Positions 44,716 through 52,270 of a DNA stretch of 64,000 nucleotides are shown here, piece after piece. Position numbers and translations under genes: made by a program. The stretch's first letter is position 1. Each line of letters begins with the position of its first letter. The notes below the pieces were generated by a model. The model made no database searches. It was not told the DNA's origin and saw only the letters and a list, made by a program, of their open reading frames with translations. The DNA is from Pseudomonas sp. LD120. GTDB lineage: Bacteria > Pseudomonadota > Gammaproteobacteria > Pseudomonadales > Pseudomonadaceae. The stretch is taken from positions 496,001-560,000 of the forward strand of contig NZ_WVHL01000005.1 in NCBI RefSeq assembly GCF_009861525.1, in the 5' to 3' direction.

Positions 44716-45079
44716 GGGCGGCCTGTGTACAACGGGGATCGGCGGGTATTGGAGCATGAAGTGCGATGATTTGGGGATGTTGCGGTGATCCAATTCGTTG
44801 GCTTCGGTATCAGTGCTTCAGCTCGATTTCGATACGTGCTGTGGGTCAGCCACGTCTCTGCCTTAGCGATGCGAGGCGAAATTTTATGAGTGATCGAAGG
44901 CGCAGGAGGGCAGTGGCTTTATGTGTCGGCAAAATCTGCGTTTCTGGTGAATGAGCAGACAACGTTCACAAGAAAGCAGGCTTTTGAGTGCATGACGAGA
45001 CGCTCAAGAAAAATGTGTAGGCCAGGAAGCAAAAGCGGAGGAGTGGACAATTTGTGGACGCTCTCACGGCATGACGTGA
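44716..45079. other. Non-coding stretch between core cytochrome gene and the IS66 end
   Basis: About 360 bases without a credible gene. Base composition drops compared with the core. Short open frames here have no ribosome-binding site and no recognisable content. This is probably the outer margin of the decayed island; no copy of the tRNA-Thr 3' end is visible in it. Confidence 0.5.
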
Positions 45080-45116
45080 GTAAGCGTCTGGCCAAGTCAC
45101 CTTCAAAACTCCAGCA

Positions 45117-45166
45117 TTAAGGGCGATGGTGTCCGCGTATTTTTAAGCGGACACCATCGCCCTTAA
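45117..45166 (+). promoter_or_regulatory. Perfect 20-bp hairpin upstream of IS66 tnpA
   Basis: TTAAGGGCGATGGTGTCCGC (45117-45136) pairs perfectly with 45147-45166 around a ten-base AT-rich loop, ending 14 bases before the tnpA ATG. It may block read-through transcription or translation from outside the element, limiting transposase production. Confidence 0.6.
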
Positions 45167-45180
45167 TCGCCAGGATTTTC

Positions 45181-45498
45181 ATGCGCCAACGAAGCTCTTA
45201 TCCCAAACCGTTCAAAGCCCAGGTCGTTCAGGAATGCCTTCAGCCCGGCGCCACCGTTTCAAGCGTCGCCATCGCTCACGGCATCAACGCCAACGTCATT
45301 CGTAAATGGCTGCCGCTTTACCGGCACAGCTCAGTGCCCGCGTTGCCTGCGTTTGTCCCGTTGAAGGCTCCTCCTAAGCGGCCGTCAGAGGCATTGGCGA
45401 TCATCGAGATACCCGTTGGCGAACAAGCCATCGCCGTGAAGTGGCCAGTGTCCGATCCTGATGGGTGCGCTCGATTTATCCGAGAGCTTGCCAAGTGA
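45181..45498 (+). CDS. tnpA: IS66-family TnpA accessory protein
   Basis: A 105-residue protein with an N-terminal helix-turn-helix (YPKPFKAQVVQECLQPG, IAHGINANVIRKWLP) typical of IS66 TnpA. AGGA precedes the ATG. Its stop overlaps the tnpB start (GTGA), indicating coupled translation. Confidence 0.92.
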   Translation: MRQRSSYPKPFKAQVVQECLQPGATVSSVAIAHGINANVIRKWLPLYRHSSVPALPAFVPLKAPPKRPSEALAIIEIPVGEQAIAVKWPVSDPDGCARFIRELAK

Positions 45499-45830
45499 TC
45501 CGCATTGACGCCATCTGGCTCGCCACCGAACCCATGGATATGCGTGCCGGCACCGAAACTGCGCTGGCCAGAGTGATCGCAGTATTCGGTGCGGCGAAGC
45601 CGCACTGCGCTTATCTGTTTGCCAATCGCCGGGCCAATCGTATGAAAGTTCTCGTGCATGACGGAATCGGCGTTTGGCTGGCGGCACGGCGGTTGAACCA
45701 AGGAAAATTCCACTGGCCAGGCATACGACAAGGCAGCGAGTTGGAACTGGATAGTGAGCAACTTCAGGCCTTGGTACTTGGTTTGCCTTGGCAGCGCGTT
45801 GGCGCTGGCGGTGCAATCACGATCCTTTAA
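45495..45830 (+). CDS. tnpB: IS66-family TnpB accessory protein
   Basis: A 111-residue protein with the IS66 TnpB (Orf2) signature: WLATEPMDMRAGTETAL near the start and YLFANRRANRMKVLVHDG in the middle. The start is GTG at 45495, overlapping the tnpA stop. It is required with TnpA and TnpC for IS66 transposition; its molecular role is not well defined. Confidence 0.92.
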   Translation: MIRIDAIWLATEPMDMRAGTETALARVIAVFGAAKPHCAYLFANRRANRMKVLVHDGIGVWLAARRLNQGKFHWPGIRQGSELELDSEQLQALVLGLPWQRVGAGGAITIL

Positions 45831-45892
45831 AAAGCTGTAATTAAACCCAGAACACGCTGTCGCACGCGGTCGGCTTTGGTAAAATCCACGGC

Positions 45893-45943
45893 ATGACTTC
45901 TATGCCAAACCTCGACCACATGACCCCCGACTGTTGGCGCTGA
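45893..45943 (+). pseudogene. tnpC: 5' fragment of IS66 tnpC transposase
   Basis: MTSMPNLDHMTPD is the usual start of an IS66 TnpC. After 13 codons the frame enters the IS21 left end and stops at 45941-45943. The catalytic DDE domain is absent. Confidence 0.85.
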
Positions 45944-46100
45944 TTGAAAACTGACCCACCCTGCCGATTGAAATTTGACCCAGGACGGATTGCTGATTTT
46001 TGCCCCAGCAATTGTGGATAAGCTTAGCAGCAGTGTTCCGATTGAAGACGCATCAAGCCCCACCGCATGTATGCATGCAGTAGGGCATTTATGGTTCCGA

Positions 46101-46904
46101 TCAAAATGGCTCATCGTCCTCGACATCATCTCCGTCCTTGCGCTTTCGTTCCCGTGACTTGATCTTTGTCTGGGCGGCCAAGGTGCTGTGTTGTAGGCGG
46201 TAGGACTCGTTGCCCGTTTCGACGATGTGGCAGTGATGTGTCAGCCGATCCAACAACGCGGTGGTCATCTTGGCGTCGCCAAACACACTCGACCATTCCG
46301 AGAAGCTGAGGTTGGTGGTGATGACCACGCTGGTGTGTTCGTACAGTTTGGACAGCAGGTGAAATAACAGGGCACCGCCGCTTTGGCTAAAAGGCAAATA
46401 CCCCAACTCATCCAGTATCACCAGGTCTGTGCGCAGCAGTGCCTGGGCGATTCGCCCTGCCTTGCCATCGTACTTTTCACGTTCCAGCAGATTCACCAGA
46501 TCCACCGTGGAGAAGAAGCGCACGCGTTTGTTGTGGGCCGTGATTCCGGATACAGCCAAGGCACTGGCCAAGTGTGTTTTCCCGGTTCCAGGGCCGCCGA
46601 TGAACACGACATTCTGCGCGGTTTCAGTGAACGCTAAGCTGGATAGATCGCTGACCAGCCGGGCATCAGCGCTGGAAGCGCTGAAGTCAAAGCCAGCTAA
46701 GTCACGGTGCATGGGGAGTTTTGCCATGTTCATCTGATGATTCACCGAGCGCACCGCGCGATCCGCATGTTCCTGCTGAAGCAGATGTTCCAGCAGCCAT
46801 TTCGATGAAGCCGTCGACGCTGTTCCTTGAGAGACCAGTTCTTCCCAAGCACTGGCCATGCCGTGCAGGCGAAGTTCTTTGAGTTCAGTCATTAGGTCAC
46901 GCAT
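46101..46904 (-). CDS. istB: IstB, IS21-family helper ATPase
   Basis: A 267-residue AAA+ ATPase related to DnaC. Walker A is GGPGTGKTHLA near residue 104 and Walker B is LVILDELGYL. IstB assembles on target DNA and recruits the IstA transposase. GAGGAGA lies before the ATG at 46904, which overlaps the istA stop by eight bases. Confidence 0.95.
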   Translation of the reverse strand: MRDLMTELKELRLHGMASAWEELVSQGTASTASSKWLLEHLLQQEHADRAVRSVNHQMNMAKLPMHRDLAGFDFSASSADARLVSDLSSLAFTETAQNVVFIGGPGTGKTHLASALAVSGITAHNKRVRFFSTVDLVNLLEREKYDGKAGRIAQALLRTDLVILDELGYLPFSQSGGALLFHLLSKLYEHTSVVITTNLSFSEWSSVFGDAKMTTALLDRLTHHCHIVETGNESYRLQHSTLAAQTKIKSRERKRKDGDDVEDDEPF

Positions 46905-48396
46905 TGCGATTCTCCTCATCGGTCGCACGGAGCCGGTCGTAGCGTGCCGTATTGGCAACAGGCGCGACCTTGAGTTGCAGGCTGGTTTCTACACTGGGAG
47001 GTAGTGCGGTGGAGGTCAGCCGGGCAAGGACATTGAGGATGTGATCGGCGCTCAGACTTCCCGATTCAAGTACCAGCTCCACCGCCACCAGCACAGGTTC
47101 GAGCCCCGCAATTGGCACAGCAGCCAGTACCTGCATCATGATTCGATCACCGTTGGTGTGACGCCTCAGTCCTCGTTTGAGAAGCCGTAACGGTTTTGGC
47201 AGATCAGCAAATGGCGCACCGTTGCGCAATGCACCAGGCTTGCGTTCGATGAGTGGGATGTAGTGCTGCCAGTCAAAACTGACCTGATCTCGATCAAAGA
47301 GGCGCTCGTGACTGGCGATCACCGTTTCGTCAGCAATGACCACGATCCGCGAAGGGTACAAACGGCTGCTGACCCACTGGCCGACGCGCTCACACGGCAC
47401 GGAATAGCGATTTCGCGCCACGCTGATCAGGCAGGTGCTGGAGACCCGCACGGTACGCTCGACGTAGCCATCAAATGCCGTCGGCATTGGCATCATTTCG
47501 ACCTGCTCCAGCTCCAAGACCTCGGCCACCGTCAGCCCGTTGTACTGCGGATGCACCAGTTCGCTCCAGAGCGACCGACAACGTTGGCCGAGCCAGACAT
47601 TCAGTTCCTCGAAGGAGTGAAACATGCAGTTCTGAGCATCGAGCCAGATTCGTCTCCGGCTATCCTGCACGTTCTTTTCGACGATGCCTTTTTCCCAGCC
47701 AGAGGCCACGTTGCAGAAGTCCGGATCGAACAGATAGTGCGCGCACATCACGGAAAACCGGGCGTTGACCGTGCGGCCTTTGCCTTTGTTAACCTTGTCG
47801 ACAGCTGTTTTCATGTTGTCGTAGATGCCGCGACGTGGCACGCCACCCAACGCTCCAAACGAACGTGTATGGGCATCAAACAGCATCTCGTGGCCTTGGC
47901 TGGGGTACGCAACCAACCAGAATGCGCGGCTGGCGCACAGCTTCATGTGGGAGACCTGGATACGTCGAAAAAGACCACCGATCAGCAGACCTTCTTCGCT
48001 CCAGTCAAATTGAAAGGCCTCACCGAGCGCAAACGTCAGCGGTACAAAAGCGCGTAAAGACTTGCCTTGCTCGCCTCGCCAAGAGCGCACAAACGCCGTG
48101 AGCTGGCTGTAACCGCCGTCATAACCCTCGGCTTTGATCTGCTCAAAAAGTGCTTTGGCGCTCCTGCGGTTGTGCTTTGGGCGGAACGAATCGGCCTTGA
48201 GCGCCTGCTCCAGGGTCTCGTGAAAAGGGCTGAGCTTATTGAAGGTTGCGCACCGTTGGTACGCTGGCTGAGTGGCTTCGGGCGCTCTGACCCATTTTCG
48301 GATGGTGTTTCTCGACAGCCCGGTACGCTTGGCTATCTGATGCAGCGAGAGCTTGTCGCGGAAGTACATCCGCCGGATTTTTCCCAACATTTCCAT
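46897..48396 (-). CDS. istA: IstA, IS21-family transposase
   Basis: A 499-residue DDE transposase. An N-terminal HTH (LSLHQIAKRTGLSRNTIRKW) binds the ends; the catalytic core (about 120-320) includes FQFDWSEEG and GGVPRRGIYDNMKTAV. ATG 48396 (MEMLGKIRRMYF) has AGGG eight bases upstream and is preferred to the in-frame GTG at 48405. The gene looks complete. Confidence 0.95.
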   Translation of the reverse strand: MEMLGKIRRMYFRDKLSLHQIAKRTGLSRNTIRKWVRAPEATQPAYQRCATFNKLSPFHETLEQALKADSFRPKHNRRSAKALFEQIKAEGYDGGYSQLTAFVRSWRGEQGKSLRAFVPLTFALGEAFQFDWSEEGLLIGGLFRRIQVSHMKLCASRAFWLVAYPSQGHEMLFDAHTRSFGALGGVPRRGIYDNMKTAVDKVNKGKGRTVNARFSVMCAHYLFDPDFCNVASGWEKGIVEKNVQDSRRRIWLDAQNCMFHSFEELNVWLGQRCRSLWSELVHPQYNGLTVAEVLELEQVEMMPMPTAFDGYVERTVRVSSTCLISVARNRYSVPCERVGQWVSSRLYPSRIVVIADETVIASHERLFDRDQVSFDWQHYIPLIERKPGALRNGAPFADLPKPLRLLKRGLRRHTNGDRIMMQVLAAVPIAGLEPVLVAVELVLESGSLSADHILNVLARLTSTALPPSVETSLQLKVAPVANTARYDRLRATDEENRNA

Positions 48397-48571
48397 GCTG
48401 ATCACCCTGTGTTCTCCTGCTCGAAAAGTGAGCAGAAGCAGTTGAACACCTGGGTCAGTTTTCAGTCGGCAGAAGAGCCTCTACTGGGTCAGTTTTCGGT
48501 CAGCGGCAACAGGATGCGCTCTTCCCGCCGGATATTGCTTTCAATCATCCCGTCGAATACTTGCCGGGATC

Positions 48572-48912
48572 TTATTTGATCGTTTGTCTCTGGAGATCAG
48601 TCTGGTTCGGTGAGCCACAGGAATACTGATTCTCCTTAAGCGCACCGAACATCCAAGACTTTTTTAAACGAATAACAATCAATCGAATGGTTAGTAGATA
48701 GTAATAGCGTGTCGGAACAGACCGCTGGCTTACGTGATGATCAAGAAACCACGCAAGATGCTTTCGCTGCCAGGTCCATGGATTCTCCCGGCGCCAGCGC
48801 TCTGAAATGGTTGCTTGAATAGCTTCGGCCTGGCGGATGTGACGTTCGCGTGTGGCATGTGCTCCAGTCAGCATTCCAGCCAAAAGATCTTCATATCGAA
48901 TGGTTTATTCAT
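48572..48912 (-). pseudogene. Frameshifted partner gene of the island integrase
   Basis: The expected ATG (48912-48910) overlaps the integrase stop as ATGA and reads MNKPFD, then a missing base near 48893-48897 shifts the frame. The rest of the product (LLAGMLTGAHATRERHIRQA onward, about 105 residues, basic, helical) is intact in the next frame. The ATG position and coupling argue for an inactivating one-base deletion. The family is a small uncharacterised protein that I associate with such integrases in Pseudomonas islands. Confidence 0.65.
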
Positions 48913-49889
48913 ACCCGACCACCGATGTACGCCGATACCACGTCGATCCGACCATGTCCTAGCTCATAACTAATTTGTGCGCGCGCCTTCTTATCGAGGT
49001 GTATGTCGAGCTGGCAGCAACGGCCTCCATTGATGGGCGCGGGATGACGGGTGACTTGCTCATAGCGTTCGCATGCATAGGCCGCTCGTAATTCGTGGAA
49101 GCCTTTTAAGCTCTGCGTATGGAGGATGGCCCGTGCAGGACGGACGATTCCCCGTTGGAAATCGAGGTAGGTTTCGGTCGGTGCAAGTAGGTTGCGGCTA
49201 CCGTCGGGTGAGACCTGTTCGGCGAATCTCAGCGCCTCGCGAATATGATCATCTGCCCTGATCCAGCGAGGTGCCGAGGCACCTGAGCGGCCCCCCTTGG
49301 TGCCATCCTGGATGTTGATCTTGCCGTATTGTTCGGCCTCACGTTTTAAGCGCGAAAGGTCGGCCAAAATGGCCTCACGTAAGCGCATGCCGGTGGCTCG
49401 CGCTAATTGAGCGATGGCCGCGGCACGCGGCTGCTGGTGTACGCAAAGCACCTCTACGACCCTCTTCACATGTTCGCGGTCTTGGCCTTGCGGCACCGAA
49501 CGACGAACACTGGTGCGCCGCATTCCTAGCGCCTTGCTCGGACTCGGTACTTTCACATACTGATCACCGCGAAGCGCTGCCAGGGTCCGATTGACGCTGG
49601 ACAATCGGTTTTGCGCAGTGGCGATGGCGAGATCGCTGCGCTCAACCAGGTGACGCAGATGCTCCGCGTAATCCAGCAAGGTCTGCCGATCAATCTGTCG
49701 TGCGTCATTAATTCCCGGGCCATCCTCCGACCGACACCAGCGTACAAACGCCAGCCAACGATCACTGTGTGCTTTGACCGTCCCGTAATGCCCGCCGCCA
49801 AACAGATCACGTAGCGCCTGTGGCCCGGCATAACTCAGTTGCCGGCCATAGCCAAAATTGCGACCGTCACGTTTACCGACCAGTGCCAT
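48909..49889 (-). CDS. Integrase-domain protein (tyrosine recombinase-like, island-encoded)
   Basis: A 326-residue protein that fits the Phage_int_SAM_2 plus Integrase_1 arrangement (PF12834/PF12835). An N-terminal SAM-like DNA-binding part (about 15-110) is followed by a catalytic-like part with ARATGMRLREAI (arginine) and ISYELGHGRIDVVSAYIGG (histidine, arginine, tyrosine) near the end. AGGA lies seven bases before ATG 49889. Such proteins are found in integrative elements and are distinct from the P4-type integrase next to the tRNA. Their substrate is unknown. Confidence 0.78.
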   Translation of the reverse strand: MALVGKRDGRNFGYGRQLSYAGPQALRDLFGGGHYGTVKAHSDRWLAFVRWCRSEDGPGINDARQIDRQTLLDYAEHLRHLVERSDLAIATAQNRLSSVNRTLAALRGDQYVKVPSPSKALGMRRTSVRRSVPQGQDREHVKRVVEVLCVHQQPRAAAIAQLARATGMRLREAILADLSRLKREAEQYGKINIQDGTKGGRSGASAPRWIRADDHIREALRFAEQVSPDGSRNLLAPTETYLDFQRGIVRPARAILHTQSLKGFHELRAAYACERYEQVTRHPAPINGGRCCQLDIHLDKKARAQISYELGHGRIDVVSAYIGGRV

Positions 49890-50286
49890 GATCAAATTCC
49901 TGTCGAAGCCAAATCTTTGAAGCTTTCCCCACGTCATCCCGCCAAGAATGTTGAGTGTTATCAGGGATCAAGGCCCCTGCGACCTGTGAGGGTTGTCCAC
50001 TAACGCGGGACTGGCGGCTCCTTACGACCGGGAGCTTGGGCATCTCATGATCTGGCCTCCTGAACACTTCCAAGAAAGTGGGCGGGTGGAGGCTGCGCTG
50101 GTTGACGAGACCGATGCCGCGAGATCCTGAGTCGGGTGAAGGCAGTGATGCGATGGCCGGGGCATACCTGACTGTCAGTCAGGTGCAGTCCATTCCGTGG
50201 GCTGCGGCACCATTATCTGCATCGCTGTTGCTGGTGACTTCGGTGTTTGTCACGCCGATTGTCACGAGGGGGAATGCCACAAAGCC

Positions 50287-50454
50287 TTATACGAGTTGGG
50301 CTGCAGCAGTGGTATGAGCGCCCGTCTCTTTCCGGGAGAAAGAGACGGGCGCAGGTTGGCGCACGGGAATGGCCAAGCGGATAGGTTGCTGCAGGGCAGC
50401 TATGAAAGGGGATGAGTTGCCGCAGTGGGCACACTGGTAAAAGTAGGCATCCAT
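50287..50454 (-). CDS. Possible small CxxC protein
   Basis: From an ATG at 50454 a 55-residue product starts MDAYFYQCAHCGNSSPF, with one CxxC pair like half a zinc ribbon. No convincing ribosome-binding site is seen and a perfect hairpin lies inside the frame. It could be a remnant of an island gene; the coding status is doubtful. Confidence 0.25.
   Translation of the reverse strand: MDAYFYQCAHCGNSSPFIAALQQPIRLAIPVRQPAPVSFSRKETGAHTTAAAQLV
50318..50352. repeat. Long perfect hairpin in the island
   Basis: GCGCCCGTCTCTTT... and ...AAAGAGACGGGCGC form a perfect stem of about 13 bp with a short loop. No T-tract follows on either strand, so simple termination is not obvious. Confidence 0.6.
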
Positions 50455-50591
50455 TACATCGCTGTGGCCGTGCGAGCCGCCGGACGCTAATCGCACTTTG
50501 GGAGAACCACCACGGTGTGGCGTAGCCTCAAAGGTTCTGGCTACCTGGGGTTGCTGTCGACGACAGCGCTTTGCCCGATCTTTTCTACGTC

Positions 50592-50681
50592 TGTGGATAA
50601 TTTGGGTCAAGGCTCGAATTTTCGGGGATTCTGCGGCTGTGGATGAAATTATCCACCGGTGGAAATCTATGGTTTTCCACA
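50592..50681. other. Cluster of four DnaA-box-like motifs
   Basis: TGTGGATAA (50592, a perfect DnaA box in reverse), TGTGGATGA (50638), TTATCCACC (50649) and TTTTCCACA (50673) occur within 90 bases. Two of them face each other across two bases. Such density suggests a replication origin or a DnaA-regulated region of the island. Confidence 0.5.
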
Positions 50682-50717
50682 GACAATTTGCGTGGACTTT
50701 AGATTTTTTTAAATGAG

Positions 50718-50760
50718 GTCCATCCAAGCAGGGCGGCTTTGCAGCCCCGCTTGGATGGAC
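50718..50760. repeat. 12-bp perfect inverted repeat with inner GC stem
   Basis: GTCCATCCAAGC (50718-50729) and GCTTGGATGGAC (50749-50760), with partly pairing GGGC / GCCCC inside. It sits 37 bases from the DnaA-box-like cluster. It may be a structural element of the same region. Confidence 0.6.
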
Positions 50761-50796
50761 CCGCGTGGAAGGGCGGACTGCGATGATCTCATTGGC

Positions 50797-50906
50797 TTAC
50801 CCGCGTTTGGATGCGCCACGGCTATTTTGTAGGGCGGTGATGTTGTTGCCGACTGGGTGAGCGAATTCGTGAGGCGTTAAATGGCCGCTGCGATTGGCAT
50901 CAATGT
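50797..50906 (-). pseudogene. C-terminal fragment of the P4-type integrase
   Basis: Read on the minus strand from the 8-bp duplication (50899-50906) the frame continues as ANRSGHLTPHEFAHPV and ends at TAA (50797-50799), 33 codons. It joins exactly, in frame, to the integrase N-terminal part at 52271 once the IS256 element and one duplication copy are removed. Confidence 0.85.
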
Positions 50907-52270
50907 GAGACTGTCAGAAATTTTGTGTTCGGGCATACCATGAGTAAGAGGTGCATGTATGCCAACCAAAAAGAAACCGCTTCGAGAGTTACCAAAGGTT
51001 CCGAAAGAGCTGCTTGAGCAGTTTTCCGCTGCTCCGCTGATGACCGCAGAAGCCATCGAAGAAGCCTCTGCAGCGTTCAAGAAGGCGCTGATTGAGCGAG
51101 CCCTGAATGCTGAGCTGGGTCATCACCTGGGCTATCCTCCGGGCGCACAGCGGCCGGAGGATGAAACCAACCTGCGCAATGGCAAGAGCGCTAAGACGGT
51201 ACTCACCGGTGATGGCCCGCTACGGCTTGATATTCCTCGTGACCGGGATGGCAGCTTTTCGCCCATTCTGATTCCCAAGCACGAGCGCCGTTACACCGGT
51301 TTCGACGACAAGATCATCGCCATGTATGCCCGCGGGATGACGGTTAGGGAGATCCGGGCCTTTCTTTCCGAGCAGTACGGAACGGACGTATCACATGACT
51401 TCATCAGCTCCGTGACCGATGAGGTCATGGAAGAGATTGGTGCCTGGCAGCAGCGCCCGCTGGAGCCGATGTATCCGGTCATTTTCTTTGATGCGCTGCG
51501 AGTCAAAATCCGCGAAGAAGGCTTGGTTCGTAACAAGGCGGTCTACTTGGCGCTGGGCGTTTTGCCCGATGGCACCCGCGATATTCTGGGCATCTGGATC
51601 GAGAACACCGAAGGCGCGAAGTTCTGGATGAAGGTGTTCAACGACCTCAAGACCCGTGGCGTCGAGGACGTGCTGATTGCTGTGACCGACGGCCTTAAAG
51701 GGATGCCAGAGGCGCTCAGTGCGGTGTTCCCGGACACAACGCTGCAGACCTGCATCGTGCACCTGATCCGCAATAGCCTCGACTATGCGGCCTGGGACAA
51801 ACGTAGAGCCTTGGCCAAGGCCCTCAAGCCGATCTATCAGGCAGTTAACGCCGAAGCTGCTGAACAGGCGCTGGATGAGTTTGAAAACGGGCCCTGGGGT
51901 AAGCAATATCCAACGGTGGTGGCTGCCTGGCGACGGGCGTGGGATCGAGTTATTCCGTTCTTTGTCTTCCCACCCGCCATCCGGAAAGTGATCTACACCA
52001 CCAATGCCATCGAGAGCATCAACGCCCAGTTACGCAAGATCATAAAAACCCGTGGCCACTTCCCGAACGATGATGCGGCGACCAAACTGATCTGGCTGGG
52101 GCTGCGCAACATCACAGCGAACTGGGGCTCAGCGGCGCATGATTGGAAAAGTGCGATGAATCAGTTTGCGATTTTGTACGGAGATCGATTTATCAGGCCG
52201 ACCTGGTAAAAGCATGGCCTGCCTAGCGGCAGGCCGTTACCGGCCCGCACACAAAAAATCTGACAGTCCC
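50907..52270 (+). mobile_element. IS256-family insertion sequence, complete
   Basis: A 1364-base element with inverted ends GAGACTGTCAGA and GGGACTGTCAGA, both followed by (A/T)TTTTGTGT. It is flanked by 8-bp direct repeats ATCAATGT at 50899-50906 and 52271-52278, matching the 8-9 bp duplication of IS256. It carries one intact transposase gene. Insertion splits the island integrase gene. Confidence 0.95.
50959..52209 (+). CDS. IS256-family (mutator-type) transposase
   Basis: A 416-residue DDE transposase. Catalytic positions are visible in VIFFDALRVKI (D), IAVTDGLKGMPEA (D) and YTTNAIESIN (E), with the mutator-family stretch CIVHLIRNSLDY. Length is normal and no frame break is seen, so it should be functional. 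Confidence 0.95.
   Translation: MPTKKKPLRELPKVPKELLEQFSAAPLMTAEAIEEASAAFKKALIERALNAELGHHLGYPPGAQRPEDETNLRNGKSAKTVLTGDGPLRLDIPRDRDGSFSPILIPKHERRYTGFDDKIIAMYARGMTVREIRAFLSEQYGTDVSHDFISSVTDEVMEEIGAWQQRPLEPMYPVIFFDALRVKIREEGLVRNKAVYLALGVLPDGTRDILGIWIENTEGAKFWMKVFNDLKTRGVEDVLIAVTDGLKGMPEALSAVFPDTTLQTCIVHLIRNSLDYAAWDKRRALAKALKPIYQAVNAEAAEQALDEFENGPWGKQYPTVVAAWRRAWDRVIPFFVFPPAIRKVIYTTNAIESINAQLRKIIKTRGHFPNDDAATKLIWLGLRNITANWGSAAHDWKSAMNQFAILYGDRFIRPTW

Larger units (their letters stand above)
45080..45931 (+). mobile_element. IS66-family element, left part only
   Basis: The left end begins GTAAGCGTCTGGCCAAG, an IS66-type terminal repeat. It carries tnpA, tnpB and the first 13 codons of tnpC, then is cut at 45932 by an IS21-family element. 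The remaining tnpC and the right end are not found on the other side of the IS21, so this copy cannot move by itself. Confidence 0.88.
45932..48511 (-). mobile_element. IS21-family insertion sequence, apparently intact
   Basis: A 2580-base element with ends TGTTGGCGCTGATTGAAAAC (left) and, inverted at the right, TGTTGCCGCTGACCGAAAAC. Each end has a second internal copy of the (T/C)GAAAnTGACCCA repeat, as in IS21-type multiple terminal binding sites. It encodes istA and istB. Flanks are CCGAC on the left and GGATG on the right, so no target duplication is present, which points to a later deletion or rearrangement at one end. Confidence 0.92.
49890..50796. other. Mostly non-coding island segment with hairpins and DnaA-box-like motifs
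   Basis: About 900 bases with only one weak gene candidate. The part 50318-50760 contains two large inverted repeats and four DnaA-box-like motifs, listed separately. The rest shows short open frames without ribosome-binding sites. Confidence 0.5.

Noticed and set aside
44716..45079. Second attachment site for the tRNA-Thr island
   Set aside because: I looked for a copy of the tRNA 3' end and saw none here or elsewhere in the island.
44890..45120. 76-codon open frame running into the IS66 end
   Set aside because: No ribosome-binding site, no recognisable content, and it crosses the element boundary.
48512..48571. Right half of IS66 tnpC beyond the IS21 element
   Set aside because: Translation in all frames shows no IS66 transposase sequence; the flank belongs to other DNA.
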